From the NCBI GenBank assembly GCA_029449235.1, contig JANATG010000001.1, positions 1,612,001 through 1,676,000 on the forward strand: 64,000 bases of DNA. Direction: 5' to 3'. The position numbers and the translations under genes were made by a program. This DNA comes from Linnemannia schmuckeri (lineage: Eukaryota > Mortierellomycota > Mortierellomycetes > Mortierellales > Mortierellaceae). The notes beneath the pieces were generated by a model, which was given only the letters and a program-made list of their open reading frames with translations, was not told the origin of the DNA and made no database searches. Positions 12,978 through 24,959 of the stretch are shown piece by piece; the stretch's first letter is position 1; each line of letters starts with the position of its first letter.

Positions 12978-13547
12978 ACTGGAGGAAATCTTGTAATTTC
13001 ATTTTTCCGTGTCTTTCCTCTCTGTTCGCATTCAAGCGTCACCTATTTCCCTGTCTACCCAACACTATGTTTTGTTGATGGTGATAGATAGACAGCTTAA
13101 TTGACAGGAAAAGGGGTTGGCGCGCCATCTCTATTACCCCCTCGATGCTACTAATTCTTATTTAGAGTTAAGTGTCTATGATCCCTACACATAACTAGAC
13201 GAACAAAGGTGTAATAAACAAGCTTCGAGGAGAAGGAGTACTGTACTTTTTGGTGAATGTCCATCCGTCGCTTCCTTTGTCGGATAAAAGGTGTAAACGG
13301 TTCTTGTCACCATTGCTTCAATCGACCACTACGAAATAGAGAAAACCTGACCCCTCGCAAATGAAGATTGACTATCGCTCTTGATAGTACTGCCACTGTC
13401 GATTTTGTCAATCAGCCGTTTTTCCTTCCATAAGCTCCGTCGACTTGTGACTTTCCTTTTCCTCTTCAAAAAGAGAGCGACCTTCCACTTTGACGTTCCA
13501 TTTTTTCATTTCCCTCCAAATTATTCTGCTTGACCTGCTTATTCAAA
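12978..13547. other. Intergenic region before first arrestin gene
   Basis: About 570 nt between the DAHP synthase 3' end and the first arrestin-like ATG. It is A/T-rich with a pyrimidine-rich leader from about 13440. No open frame or RNA gene is supported. Confidence 0.5.
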
Positions 13548-14907
13548 ATGCTTTCGAAACTCACTCAAGACAAGAAAAAATCCCTGCAAGTCGTCATCTT
13601 GACGCCCTTCCGTGGACCAGGCAACCTGCCAGCCGTCTACGGCACTCCCGAAGAACCACCCAAGATCCGCGGATACGTCGAACTCATCATCGCAGAGGAC
13701 ATCAAGGCTGGAGACCTAGACCTTTACTTCAGGGTGAAGAGCCATGCTCGCTGGGCAAGTAAGTCTTGTTTTCCCTCCCCTTACCGCTTTTTTTCATTTT
13801 CTCCGTAGTTTGTTTCTATTGCCACCATTTCGGAGAGAACATGCTGGCGAAGGAAAAAAAAAAAAAAAAGAAAAAGCCCAATAGACCCTAACACGTTTAA
13901 ACCTTTTCTTGTCTACATTCGATTTCTCTAGGACATCATGGAGAGGCGACAGTGGTCTACAACTCAAAGGAGGTCCTCCATAAGAATTTTTACCAGTTCC
14001 CCATCAAACATGAACGCCCAGGAATAATCTCGCCAGGGACAATTAGGTTCGACTTTGAAGAGATCCTGAACAAACACACACCCTCGTCTATCCACGGTCA
14101 GCGAAATTGGCTTGACTATCGTTTTGCGGCCACACTACACAGGGGGTTCCTTCAGCGCAACATGACCTTCAAGCAGGACGTTTGGGTTTTTAACACCTGT
14201 ATACCATCGCCTCGATCCGGCTATCTTCCTACGCCCCACGTCTTTGCCGGAGTCTGGGAGTCTCACTTACCGTTTACATGCTCCATCCCCAACGAGAATA
14301 TCCAACTGGGTGAAACCGTACCGCTGACTATCCAATTCAAACCCTTCATCCCTTCAAGCGGTCTCGTTGGTCAGGAATTGGTTGTTGTTGATGCAGTCGT
14401 AAAAATGAAGCAGTACACCCGGCTTTGGCACAAGTGGAACGTCAAGAATGAAAAGAAGGTGGTCGTCGAGATGCCGGTCAACCATGGCTGGGTACCAGGT
14501 AAGGATGGGATGCAAAGGACCATCATGGTCAACGTTCCATTTGCACCTCGATTGTCGTGCACAACCATCACAAAGCCAGTGAGAAAGACCCACTGCCTCA
14601 AGTTGATTATGCGTCTTAAGGCAGCTTCGATGTCAGACAAACATGCCAAGCAGCTTCGTATTGAAAGTAGGTACCTCTGGTTTATCGTGATGTCTGTTGT
14701 TATTCAGTTCAAGGACGCAAACAAAATACAAGGGAGAAGGCTAACAAATTGCTGGCTTTGTTTTCTGTGACATACTCTACAACTTTTTCCGTAGTGCCTG
14801 TCAACATAACCGGACCACGACCACCCACGGTTCATCCCCCAGCCGAGGAGGAGGAGCTGCTGCCGTCGTATTCATCTGTCTGGGAGGGAGGAAATGATAG
14901 CGATTAG
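13548..14907 (+). CDS. Arrestin-fold protein, paralogue 1 (LPSY tail)
   Basis: Probable alpha-arrestin-like adaptor, a class that links plasma-membrane cargo to ubiquitin ligases and endocytosis. Exons 13548-13758, 13932-14666 and 14795-14907 give 352 residues. The N-terminal half has arrestin-N strands (RGYVELIIAEDIKAGDLDLY, then ISPGTIRFDFEEIL); the C-terminal half has the arrestin-C pattern with VPLTIQFKPF and a KMKQYTRLW strand. The tail has an acidic stretch before LLPSYSSVW; LPxY is a variant of the PPxY motif bound by Rsp5/Nedd4 WW domains. Both introns are in phase 1. The middle exon is 735 nt, the same length and phase as in the next gene, to which this protein is clearly homologous. 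Divergence from classical Art proteins means the specific cargo cannot be named. Confidence 0.75.
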
Positions 14908-15414
14908 AACGTTGATGTCGACAAGGGGGTTGATGTAGTTGGATTGGACAATAAATTCAATTTTATACACACGCCGCTTTTTTGTGCTCTTTCTTTAGTC
15001 CGCTTCTTTTTCTTGCTTTTGTTTTTTGCGCGTTTCTATTTTCCCTCTCTGACGCAACCAGTGGCGGTGCTCATGTGGAAGGAAGGAGCGAAAAAAGATA
15101 GAAGGGAAAAGGGAAGACAGGAGGAAAAGAGGTCGAAGGGCCATGCTCCATCCTTATTTGCTTTAAGGATTCGACTTTCTGTTTTTTTTTATCATCACTT
15201 GCCACAGCATTTTTCTCAGTCACAGTAGAAATAATCAACTTACCGAGGCTGCATAAAAGGAGGCATTTCTCCCACCACTTTCTCCTTTTTTTATTTTCAA
15301 TACCTTCAACAACAACAACACAGCACAACACAACTCAAGCGCAATCCTCAGCAGGATATACACAGAGATTACTCACTCACCAAAAAAAACTCACTCAACA
15401 GTAAAGCAACAAAT
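14908..15414. other. Intergenic region between arrestin paralogues
   Basis: 507 nt between the tandem paralogues. AATAAA at 14950-14955 probably ends the first gene. The rest is a T-rich then CA-rich leader for the second; no other feature is supported. Confidence 0.5.
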
Positions 15415-16897
15415 ATGGCTATCCTCGACTTTAGTAAAGACTCAGGCAAGTCCATCGCCATCCACTTTCATACCAAGGAGCTCGGCCCTGAAGGACAACC
15501 CCTATACTATCATACCCCAGAGAATCCAGCTGGTAAGACCCTTCGAATGTTCATAGCATTCGCTAAATGAATTGCCCTACTTGTTTGCTCTTCAATTGCT
15601 AACAGGACATTTTTATCATTGTATGTTTGCCAATAATAGTCATCAAAGGCCACGTCGAGTTTCGTACCGTCAAGGAGACTAATGGAGGCGACATCGACTT
15701 TACATTTGAGGCGCGAGTGCAAGCAAAGTGGACAGGTAACGCCGGCTCGTTTTTGCAACTCAAGACTCCATTTTGATGTTCTCAAGCCATCAATTAGTCA
15801 ATGCTGACTCTATTCTTTGCTGCTACTTTGCACCTCTCGACGCCCATTCCAAACAGAGCAACATGGAAAGGCGACCATCTCGTTCAACAACCTCAAGCGA
15901 CTCCAGGAAAAGTCTTGGGAAATCAGGTTGAACCGCACCAACCCAAAGACAATTTCTCCAGGAGTCACCCGCTTCGATTTTGATGTTCAGCTCGATCCAG
16001 GTCTTCCTTCCTCCATCGAGGGCACTCGCGGCTGGTTCCATTACCGCTTCAAGGCACATATCAAGCGCAGCTTCCCTCATCGCGATATGGCAGCAAAAGA
16101 GTTGGTCTGGGTCTACAGCTCTAGCCTCCGCGCTGGTCAACAACACGAGCCCAAGATCTACAAGAGCCTCTGGAACGATGTCTTGCCCGTCACTTGCACG
16201 CTTCCATCAGATATCTTCTACCAAGGACAGATTGTGCCTTTGACCGTCCAGTTTGAGCCCTTCTTGGACAATAGCATTCACCGCGGCCAGGAATTGGTTA
16301 TCGTCAGCGCATTTATCAAGATGAAACAATATACCAAGTTGACAGACCCCAAAGTCTTTGGGAAGGAGAGAAACGACAAGAAGACGGTTTTTTCCTTACC
16401 CGTCACTGAGGATTGGCCCCAGACGAACCAAGGATTTACCAAGATCATCATGGTCGAGTTCCCTGGTGCCAAGCAGCTTGCGGCTGCTATCGAAAGCGGA
16501 CCTGTTACCAAGAGACACACCTTGAAGCTGATCATGAAGGTGCGCACCAACATGAATACAGAGAAGGAAGCCAAGGAGCTTCGTGTTGAGAGTAAGTGTC
16601 GTGTTGGTTGCAGTTTTTGATATTGACAATGGGCGTATTGAACTTGAACACATTCATTGATTTCTAACATCTTTTTTTTCGTCTATTTTACAATATACAG
16701 TGGATGTCAAGATCACGGCTCCGCGACCTGAGCATATCAAGGACATGGCTCCTACTCATGCTGCTCCTCCTCCCTACCAGTCGATTGATACGGATGACGA
16801 GGATGACGCGATGCCCCCAGAATTCAGCCGCTCCAGCTCTGGCAACAAGAGCTATGGCGACCATCCAACCGATGTCAAGCATCTCCAAGGCCTCTAG
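15415..16897 (+). CDS. Arrestin-fold protein, paralogue 2 (PPPY tail)
   Basis: Second tandem arrestin-like adaptor. Exons 15415-15532, 15640-15735, 15857-16591 and 16701-16897 give 381 residues. It shares with paralogue 1 the blocks ISPGVTRFDFD, PSSIEGTRGWFHYRF, LPVTCTLP and the KMKQYTKL strand, plus the final domain leading to RHTLKLIMKV. The tail contains APPPYQSI, a canonical PPxY motif for WW domains of Rsp5/Nedd4 ligases, followed by an acidic DTDDEDD stretch, so ubiquitin-ligase recruitment is likely. It has one more intron than paralogue 1: its first two exons (214 nt) correspond to the single 211-nt first exon there. All introns are phase 1. The same-strand arrangement 507 nt from its homologue indicates tandem duplication. 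AATAAA lies at 16935-16940. Confidence 0.8.
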
Positions 16898-17151
16898 CAG
16901 TATGCACAGATACCCATAGAATTACTCTGAGCAGAATAAAAAGCATTTCGAGCACCACGATTTTGATCTTTCTCGAGACCGTGACCGCCAGTTGCGCCTC
17001 CTTTTTATCACTTGAGGCTGTTGACCCGCTCTCTGTCTCCTCTTTCCTCTCCTCCCCTGTTCACCCTTTCTTCCTTTCTTACCTATCGCAGAGCAGCACT
17101 ACTTCAAATCCATTTACACACATCCTTTACATTCATTAGACCAACAGACAA

Positions 17152-17803
17152 ATGAAACCTCTCAGAGTCTCCATCCCTGAAGCTGCATCTAGCGGAGGCA
17201 CTATCACCTTCAAAATCCTCGTCAATGTCGCCCACCAGGACTCGGTGAGTGTTTTGCATGGAATGACGAATACACTCGACTTGACAGGGAGTTACCCTTC
17301 AGTGACATAGTCAGCGGATAGTTGCTTCATGTTTGAGCTCGTTTCTGACTCGCGTGCCTCTTATTATATATATTCCCTCCTTCGTCAATTGATGTGATAG
17401 ACGTATCCAATCTTTCGCACATTCCCCCAAGTCCGATGGCTACATCAAAAGCTGCAAGGCACCTTTGTTGACTGCGTGATCCCACCTTTGCCCGAACCTC
17501 TGAGCGAGAAATTATCGGACGACGTGGACCAGGTCGAGCAGAAACGAGTGCAGATTGAGAGGTTCCTGCAGCGCGTCTGTCTGCGAGCAGAGTTTGCCTC
17601 CAGCGAAGCTGTTTTGTGGTTTGTTGGGACAGAGATGGTAAACAAAACAACAATGACAGGATGCTCTTCTTTTCCTCTTCCTTTTTTTTTTTTTTGTTTT
17701 CTTTGCAGGCGATAAAACTGGTTTGACATGCTACCCCAGATTATTTAGATGCTTGTGTACCCTGAACTGACATTTTTCTTTTTTTTGTCATTCCACTTGA
17801 CCC

Positions 17804-17865
<62 letters not shown>

Positions 17866-19784
17866 TAGACCCACCTTGACTCGGTTGACTCAAGGCGCGC
17901 TACGCTGGGGTTTCTTCGATTCGATAACATCATCAAGCCAAGTTACGATCGCGGAATGAGAATATACAGACCTTCAGAGAACGTGGAAGAGGTAAAGAAT
18001 TTGCGCCATATCGCGATGGTTGGTTCGTAATAGCTTGACCTTGCAAAGCATAAAAAAAAACCGATCTCAAGACGAGGAACAATGAACTCATCACCCTCAT
18101 CCCCTTTATTCGTTTTAATTGATCTGGTCGTCATCGACTCTGTAGAATGATCAAGGCGAGTTTCAGAGGAGGCAGGTGTACCTGCTGTCAATGGAACAAT
18201 CTTTCACTGGCCTGATCGATGCTGGCGTGCGCTTGACTAAAGAACGCGAGAGTAAGTTCATAATTGTAGTGGTGTGGTATGGAGTGGAGTACTTGTCCTT
18301 CGTAAACATCCCAATTAATATCCTTTTCTCTGGTTCTTTTTGCTCGTATTTTTAGAACTGGGAGATGTGTACTCGCAATTGGGAGACGCAACCATGGAGG
18401 TGTTGAGCAGCAAATACCGCCTTGGAGATGGACAACGAATTGATAACAGAGAACGCCACCAAGCATTGGACGAAGAAATGCAACTGTTTGGAGTTCTTAC
18501 GGACGACTTGCGACTCAGTATTCGTCGCCAGGTTAAGGCAGAGACCTTCCATTTCATGGACATGGTTCAGGAATACAAGAGTATGCTTCAAGGGCTGAAG
18601 GTACGCCTGATGTCATTTCATTTTTTCCCCTGCCATGCATGAGTTATTGTTCCTTTATTGTCCTATGGAATAGCATGACAGCCGAAATGAGAAAGTGAGC
18701 CTGACTTTGTATTATCACATTTGTGTTGGGCTAGGATGTCATGAATTCAAGGACAGACCGGTTATCGGACTATGTGTCGGCTTCAAAAAAAGTTGCAAAA
18801 CGGCAGACTCAACTGGAGCAAGCCATCCAGAAGGCTGCAACCGGACCAGCCACGGATCTGGTTGACAAGGCAAAGTTAAGTTTGGAGGGATCGAATGCAA
18901 AGCTGGACGAGTCCCGAGAAGACTTCAAGAAAAGCCAAGAAATCGTTACTCGGGAGCTGCTTCGGTATGAAAAGGACAAGGCAAAGGAGTGGCAAGCAGC
19001 TGTTCAGGACTATGCTGGACAACAGCTGATGCACGAGAGGGAAAAGTTGGAGGCGCTGGAAAAAGCTTGGGAATCCATCCGGGATCTACGAACAAATACC
19101 GCAGGAGAAGGAGCGACCGATGCTGGCGCAGGTGGTCAACATGCCGAACACGGTGGAAGGTCCCGTTCATACTGGCCCTCTGGGTTGGGCCTCCCTTTTG
19201 CGCCTGAACTGGATCTCAAGAAGAGCTCAGAGGATGGAGCGGAGACACGAGTCACGACTAGTCTAAAGCACAATGTCCTAACGGTAGAGTCTGAGGCTAG
19301 TCCGGAACAGGAACGATTACCTCAGAATGCAGGAGTCGGCGGAGGTCTGGGAAGTGGGTATAATAGTGGCTACAACAGCGGGTACAATAGCGGGTACAAC
19401 AGTGGATACAACAGCGGTGACCAAGACGAAGGAGGACGGTCTGGATCGAACTACTTTCCTTCAACCAAGTTGAGCCGATCAGGAAGTGGTGCCCGCAACA
19501 ACAATAACAACACCTCTAGCAGTAAGGCAACTGAGGGACCAGCCTCGAGGAAGGGGTCGATCGCAGGGATGGCTTCAAGTACGAACATTAGTAGCAACAC
19601 CAACGCCAATATTGTGGCGGGTCTGTCTGGAGCAGGAGATGAAACGCCAGCGGATGCGGGCTATATGTCATCACCGTTGACAGTGGAGGGTCCATCCAAG
19701 CTGGATATTTTGTCTGCTGAGCGAGATGACACGAACAAGGACGGATATGACCCGCTCATGGTTCGCCCTGGCTTCACCAGCTAA
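17152..19784 (+). CDS. PX-BAR sorting nexin
   Basis: Probable phosphoinositide-binding, membrane-curving protein of the endosomal sorting machinery. Exons 17152-17244, 17401-17637, 17869-17991, 18146-18251, 18356-18600 and 18735-19784 give 617 residues. Residues about 5-150 match a PX domain: FRTFPQVRWLHQKL with a basic residue in the expected position, then IPPLPEP at 58-64 and RVQIERFLQRV at 80-90. Residues about 175-390 are long amphipathic helices typical of a Vps5/SNX BAR domain (FTGLIDAGVRLTKERE, QVKAETFHFMDMV, ELLRYEKDKAKEWQ). The last 200 residues are disordered, with five YNSG repeats. The subfamily is unclear; SNX5/6- or Mvp1-like are options. Exon 3 is the least certain: its acceptor directly follows an AAT microsatellite, but the frame reads through well. 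Confidence 0.75.
17804..17863 (+). repeat. (AAT)20 microsatellite in sorting nexin intron 2
   Basis: Twenty perfect AAT units lie between the pyrimidine tract and the GATAG acceptor of the 231-nt intron 17638-17868. Confidence 0.97.
19354..19414 (+). repeat. In-frame YNSG tandem repeat
   Basis: Five consecutive 12-nt units in exon 6 of the sorting nexin encode YNSG. The copies differ at synonymous positions, so the repeat is kept at protein level. It lies in the disordered C-terminal tail. Confidence 0.9.
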
Positions 19785-20930
19785 ACAGATATCCATTGTA
19801 CATAAATCAGAGATAGAAGTTGAGTCCTAGTGCATGTGTGCATGTGTCCAATGATTGTTCGTGTGCGTCTTTGCGGCTTTGAGTATTGGACGCTACAAGA
19901 GTAAGAACAACACCATCAACAACAGCAATAACAACAACAGCATGTCCTCTTGGCTTGTCTTTGTGCGACATGGATGCAGTTGCTGCCAGCATTCATCAAT
20001 GCCCGATTGAGACTGACTGTACTGACCACAGGACTCCTTTTCGCTTTCTTCCGCCCCGCAAAGATCATTGAGCCAGGAAAAAAAAAAGGAAAAAAAAAAG
20101 GAAAAACAACCAAGGAAGACCCTTTTCTTCCTACCTTCTCCCTTTTTCCTTTTCTTTGTCTTCCTTTCCTTTTCCATTTCCTTTTCATTTTTCTTTTCCC
20201 TTTTCCTTTTCCTTTTCCATTTCCTTTTCCTTTTCCTTTTCCTTTTCCCTTTCCTTTTCCTTTTCCTTTTCCTTTTCCTGTTCTTTTCTTCTCCGCAATC
20301 CTTCTCTTTACTCTTTCCCCCTTTCCTTTTCCTCTTTATCCATCTCCCCGGCCAGTAACCTACTCGCCTTCTTACTCCATTGCCTCCCCCATTCAAGGCG
20401 AAGTGCGTGTCCTCGCCTCCCTTCGACCATCTGTCCGTCTCCCCTGTATCCCCCTTCCCTTTCCTTCTTGTCCAATTCAACCCTTGACTCATTCCCCTTC
20501 CTCTCATTCTTTCACCTTTTTTCATCGCAAACTTACGTCCTCACCGCAGCCTTTAACTCATTCACATCCTGCTTGTTCCTCACATCTCTCACATTTTTTG
20601 TTCGCACAATCCCTACACTTCTGCTCAAAGTCAACTGAACACCCTTGAGCGCTCTTTTTTAGTCCTGCGGCTGGAGCTGACGAGAACACCTCTTTGGCCC
20701 CTCTTTCTTTCGCCCCACTTTCTTCACCCACACCTCAACTGCCCAGCTGTCTTCTCACCTCACCCCTAACTCCACCCAACAAATCAACTTCTCCCTGCAA
20801 CGAACAATACTTTTTTTTTTCAGGAACTTGCTTTGCCAAGGCGACGACAGGAGCGCGAGAGCGAGCAAACGCCCTACTGGACTTTTTTTGATAAAGAGTT
20901 TGAGAACATCACAGCGTTGTATTCTTGATC
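19785..20930. other. Long pyrimidine-rich region upstream of Zn2Cys6 gene
   Basis: 1,146 nt with no supportable gene. From about 20100 the plus strand is almost pure pyrimidine, with a (TTTTCC)n-like tract at about 20150-20285. Open frames here encode only Phe/Ser/Pro low complexity. It is most likely promoter plus a long leader of the transcription factor. Confidence 0.6.
20149..20285 (+). repeat. Degenerate TTTTCC polypyrimidine repeat
   Basis: About twenty copies of TTTTCC with few interruptions form a mirror-symmetric polypurine-polypyrimidine tract roughly 650 nt before the downstream ATG. Confidence 0.85.
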
Positions 20931-23900
20931 ATGGACAAAAAGGAGGGAACAGCCGACTTTGTGGAGCAGAGCTCGCCTGCGACTCTCGCCCCTCCGACTG
21001 TTCCACTGAGGAGACGATCCAAACTGGCCTGTGATACCTGCCACTATCGGTAAGTCCCAATCCACTACCAGACACATACTCATACCATCGGCATTAAAGA
21101 CCACCCGTGGGCATCGTTGTCTCTATCAGGTCCTTTCCACCACGGCAATATCAGAGCGGTCTGCGGATCAAATTTGGTGCAAACCATACGGCGAAGGGTG
21201 CAGTCATGGTGGGAAAGGAGATGATTGTGATGGGAGTTGCATAAAAGACGCAAAGAAGTAAGGAGTGGGCAAGGGAATGCGATGGATAGTGGATAAGAAA
21301 AGAGAAAAAAAAGACTGTCTGCAGTTATCATCCGGCATCGAGGCGGCGCTGAAGTGGACACCAAGTGGAGCTTGCAAACAACACAAGGGAGAGGGAGCAA
21401 CAAAAGATAGGGTGGCGTTCAATGCTTACAGGAGACAGGTGGCCGTGCATTACATGGTATTTGCTGGTCGACCGTCCCTCGCTTCTAAGCTGTGTTTGTA
21501 TTTCGACATCGTGTCGCTCACTACTGTTGCTGTCATGTCTTTTATCTCCCTGACCACCTTGTCAGGTGTGAGGAAAAGAGATCGATTTAACAACGATCTA
21601 TATTGTTCAATTTCATTCCTTTAGGAAAATAAAGTGTGATGTCGAAAAGTGCCATCCCTGCAAGAATTGTGAGAAGAGTGCCGTTCAATGCACTTTGGTT
21701 GGTCCCACGATGCGTCCTCCTCGAAACATCTCTGGATCGTCGTCGGCTGCCGCTGCTGCAGCAGTCGCCATGGCTATGGCCACCGCGGCGGCTGCCAATG
21801 CTCAATCCGGGACGGGAGCATTCAATGGATTGGGCATCGAAGGAGCCTCGACGGAGGGTGACGGCAATGCAGTTCGCCCAGTCCAGAATGAAGATCAAAG
21901 CGTGCAGAGTACAAGCACAAACGCAATCATAGGACAGGATGCAGGAGGGGCGAGACCTCCAGGATTGCTTGTCAGGAGAGCGAGTGCTTCAGGACAGCTA
22001 ATGCGTGTGGACGACGACGTATCGACAAACGCAAGAGAAGGCGGTCCACAGCCAAAGAGGAGTCTTATGAGCTCATCATCTTCACCCACTTCACTGCGCA
22101 CCCTATTCAATGCTGGAGCCGCGACAGACGATACTTCGATTACAACGTCAGTGCAGCCTCTCCTTCAGTCCGGATCAACCACCATCAGCACAGTCGAGAT
22201 TACATCGACCATGGAGACCAAGGCTGCCGGTGACGAAATATCCATGGAGATGAACAACAGTAACAGTAACAGCAACAGCAGCACCAACTTTGACTACTTT
22301 GATACCCAAATCCCCTACTCCGTACCCTCCAGCTCGTCTTCGACACCCTCTGGCGCAGCAATGGCAAGTGGCGCGACTCAATTTAACTACCCACTCGATA
22401 CCTCTTACAGCACCGTCGCCCATCTTATATCCCCGCTGTCCTCGCCTCTCTGCCACGCACAAGCATCATTACCACCGACACCATTACACTTTGTCGCAGA
22501 GAGGCTACCGGAGAGTCTTCTCGCCAGCTCGCCTGGAGTTTCTTTGACAAGGTTTCCGCCTGGGAACACTCAGTTCCAGTCCTCTACAGCCTATTCTCGC
22601 CATGGCGTCCCTCGACGCGCTTCAAGTTCGTCTTTCTTACCTTCTCACACTCTTCTAGAGAGCGAACCTAAGACACATCACGACAGGCGTACATCGGCAC
22701 CTTGGGCAGGCTATGGCCATTCACAATCACCAACGTTTGATGGCAGAACTTTCAACCAAATGCAACAGCAACAGCAGCATCAACAACAACAACAGCAACA
22801 AAAAACAGGACCAAGCGGAAGCCATAGTCTACCCTATAGTGCTTTGCGAACAGCCATGGGTCGTCATGCCACCACAGACGATATCCCACATCACCCACCT
22901 CAGTCCGCGCTTATGCGGTCTAACAGTACTCCAGCCGCCTTGCGCTCACCTCTGAAAGCGCTCAATCGGAATCGACACAGCGCACTGCCCTCAAGGCGAT
23001 CTCATGCAGGCTCTTCGCGACAGTCATTGAACCTATACGCCTCAACAGACAAGGTCATTCAGGATCTATCGCTCCCACAACAGCTCTACCGACACTCGGC
23101 CTTACCGCAGCGACATACGAACAGTATGAGCCATTTGCAATTTCAGCTTCACCTTCAGCAACTGCAGCTCTCTCAACAGAACGCCCAAAACACCCAAAAC
23201 GTCCAGAGCACCCGCAATGTTCAGAGTTCTCGAACAACGCAGCAAACACAACAACAGCAACAAGCCCACCACTCTCAGCGGAGTCAGTCACTTCCACGGT
23301 TTCAGCAAGATCGAACCCGGATCTTACCCTCGCAACGACAACACCAACAACAGCACCTACAGCAATCGCAACAATATCAAATGCCTTGGTTGGGTTTCCA
23401 GGAGACAGACGTACGGCTCGATATGGGCGCCAGTGGTACTCACCCGTCAATGCCTAACAATCCATTTAGTCCTGGGAATATACTGATGCGCCATTCCGAA
23501 CCCACGACGAATGTCATTTCCTCTGTCGGTGTCCAGAGTCCTACTCAACTGGATGCAGCCGACTTTCAATCACTGTCCAGCGCAATGTCCACCGGATTCG
23601 ACCCGACCCTGACCGATACTCCTGGCACAGGATCGACTTCACTCCTAGGCGCTGTGCCTCAGACAGACTTTATGATGCAGCAGCAGCAATCACAAGACCA
23701 ACAGCGGCTTCCTCGAGACCAAACGCCTAAACTTCAGTTTGCTGCGGGCTATATGTGGCGACAGGAGGAGGGCTCAGAGCGCGCATTGCAAGGACCTGGA
23801 CAAGGACATGCTCGGCATCAAAGTGCATCCCAGGTGTATTCTCAACAACAGATGCACTTGCAGTCTTCCCAACAAAAGGCGATGTTGACGCGGTCGTTAC

Positions 23901-24673
23901 AGGACTTGTCCCACTATGCATCCCCACATCAACAACGGCTGGCTGAGCAGGCTGGGCTTCTACGGGACGAACCTCTTACAATAAACCCCCCGACGGTCGA
24001 ACAAGGGATGGCGCAGGACACATTTGATGCCTCTCTTGCGCTCGTCCTGGACGACCATCTGAGCCTTTTGGACGACATGGAGGTGGTACCCGAGTTGAAC
24101 GAGTATGAAGAAATGGCGGACTCTACATTGACATCGTCTGTGCAGATGAATGAGAGCAACTCGCTTCCTGCGTCGACAGTCCCCCTTGGTCTCGAGCAGC
24201 CGCTTGTTGGAGCGATCCCTGTATACCACAACATCCAAGGCACGACGACCCACACGCACGACACCATCATCATGAGCACGGAAGAGTTCAAGGAAGGGAT
24301 TAGCAATGTGGAAGCAGGCGCTAACCTGTTTCATTTCCAGGGAGATCCGTACTACATGGACACTCTGTCGTTCCTCGACCTCTCGGGCAACTTTATGCAG
24401 TCGACTGCGACGATGTCAACAGGATCGACAACGGCAGCTTCAACGTCGGCTACGGCGACATCGTCTTCGTTGCCGAACACGAGCTTTCTTGACCAACAGG
24501 CAGCGCGAATATACCAAGGGCTTGTGCCGAACTTTCACGCACAGGCACCACTCCCCCCAGGGTTGAACGTCCCGTCGACCCAGCATGGCCAGCACGCTCA
24601 GGATCAACCTCCACCGCAGCAACACATTGTCCACCACCAGCATCACCACCACCACCACGTCCACCTCCATTAG
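20931..24673 (+). CDS. Zn2Cys6 zinc-cluster, Q-rich transcription factor
   Basis: Fungal-type nuclear transcription factor. Exons 20931-21049 and 21625-24673 give 1,055 residues. The binuclear zinc cluster is at residues 34-62, with Cys34, 37, 44, 52, 55 and 62 in the C-x2-C-x6-C-x7-C-x2-C-x6-C pattern and an extra Cys49 inside the loop. It follows a basic patch (PLRRRSKLACDTC). A 575-nt intron splits the cluster after Tyr39, within the Arg40 codon. The rest is low complexity: poly-Ala, Ser/Asn runs, and long Gln/His-rich stretches that probably act in activation. No fungal TF middle homology region is visible. The protein ends in a His-rich tail (HHQHHHHHHVHLH). AATAAA follows at 24688-24693. 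Targets cannot be inferred. Confidence 0.85.
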
Positions 24674-24959
24674 CATACATTTTTGGGAATAAAGCGAACC
24701 AAACGCATACACAATCTAGACACCCATAATGGCTCACATAAAAATTCAAGGCGATCGGCCGGGATTGTGATTCGGCAGACAATTTTCCTCTGCACCTTTC
24801 ACAGACTCTGGGCAAACATTTGCTTTCACACACCCCCATTGCACGCATTTCGTCCCTTGCATCTCCTCTTACTCATTCCTCTCCCCTTTCGGCCTTCCTT
24901 TTCACTCTCTGTCAATCCAAGTCGACAATCATCCACACTTATACTCATCCCCACACTGA

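Noticed and set aside
17709..17720. Possible 12-nt microexon in the sorting nexin
   Set aside because: An acceptor (TTTGCAG) is followed by four in-frame codons, but the next donor would be GTTTGA, a weak site; a single intron to 17868 joins in phase without it.
19950..20648. Overlapping plus-strand frames rich in Phe, Ser and Pro
   Set aside because: They are translations of the pyrimidine repeat tract; no conserved sequence.
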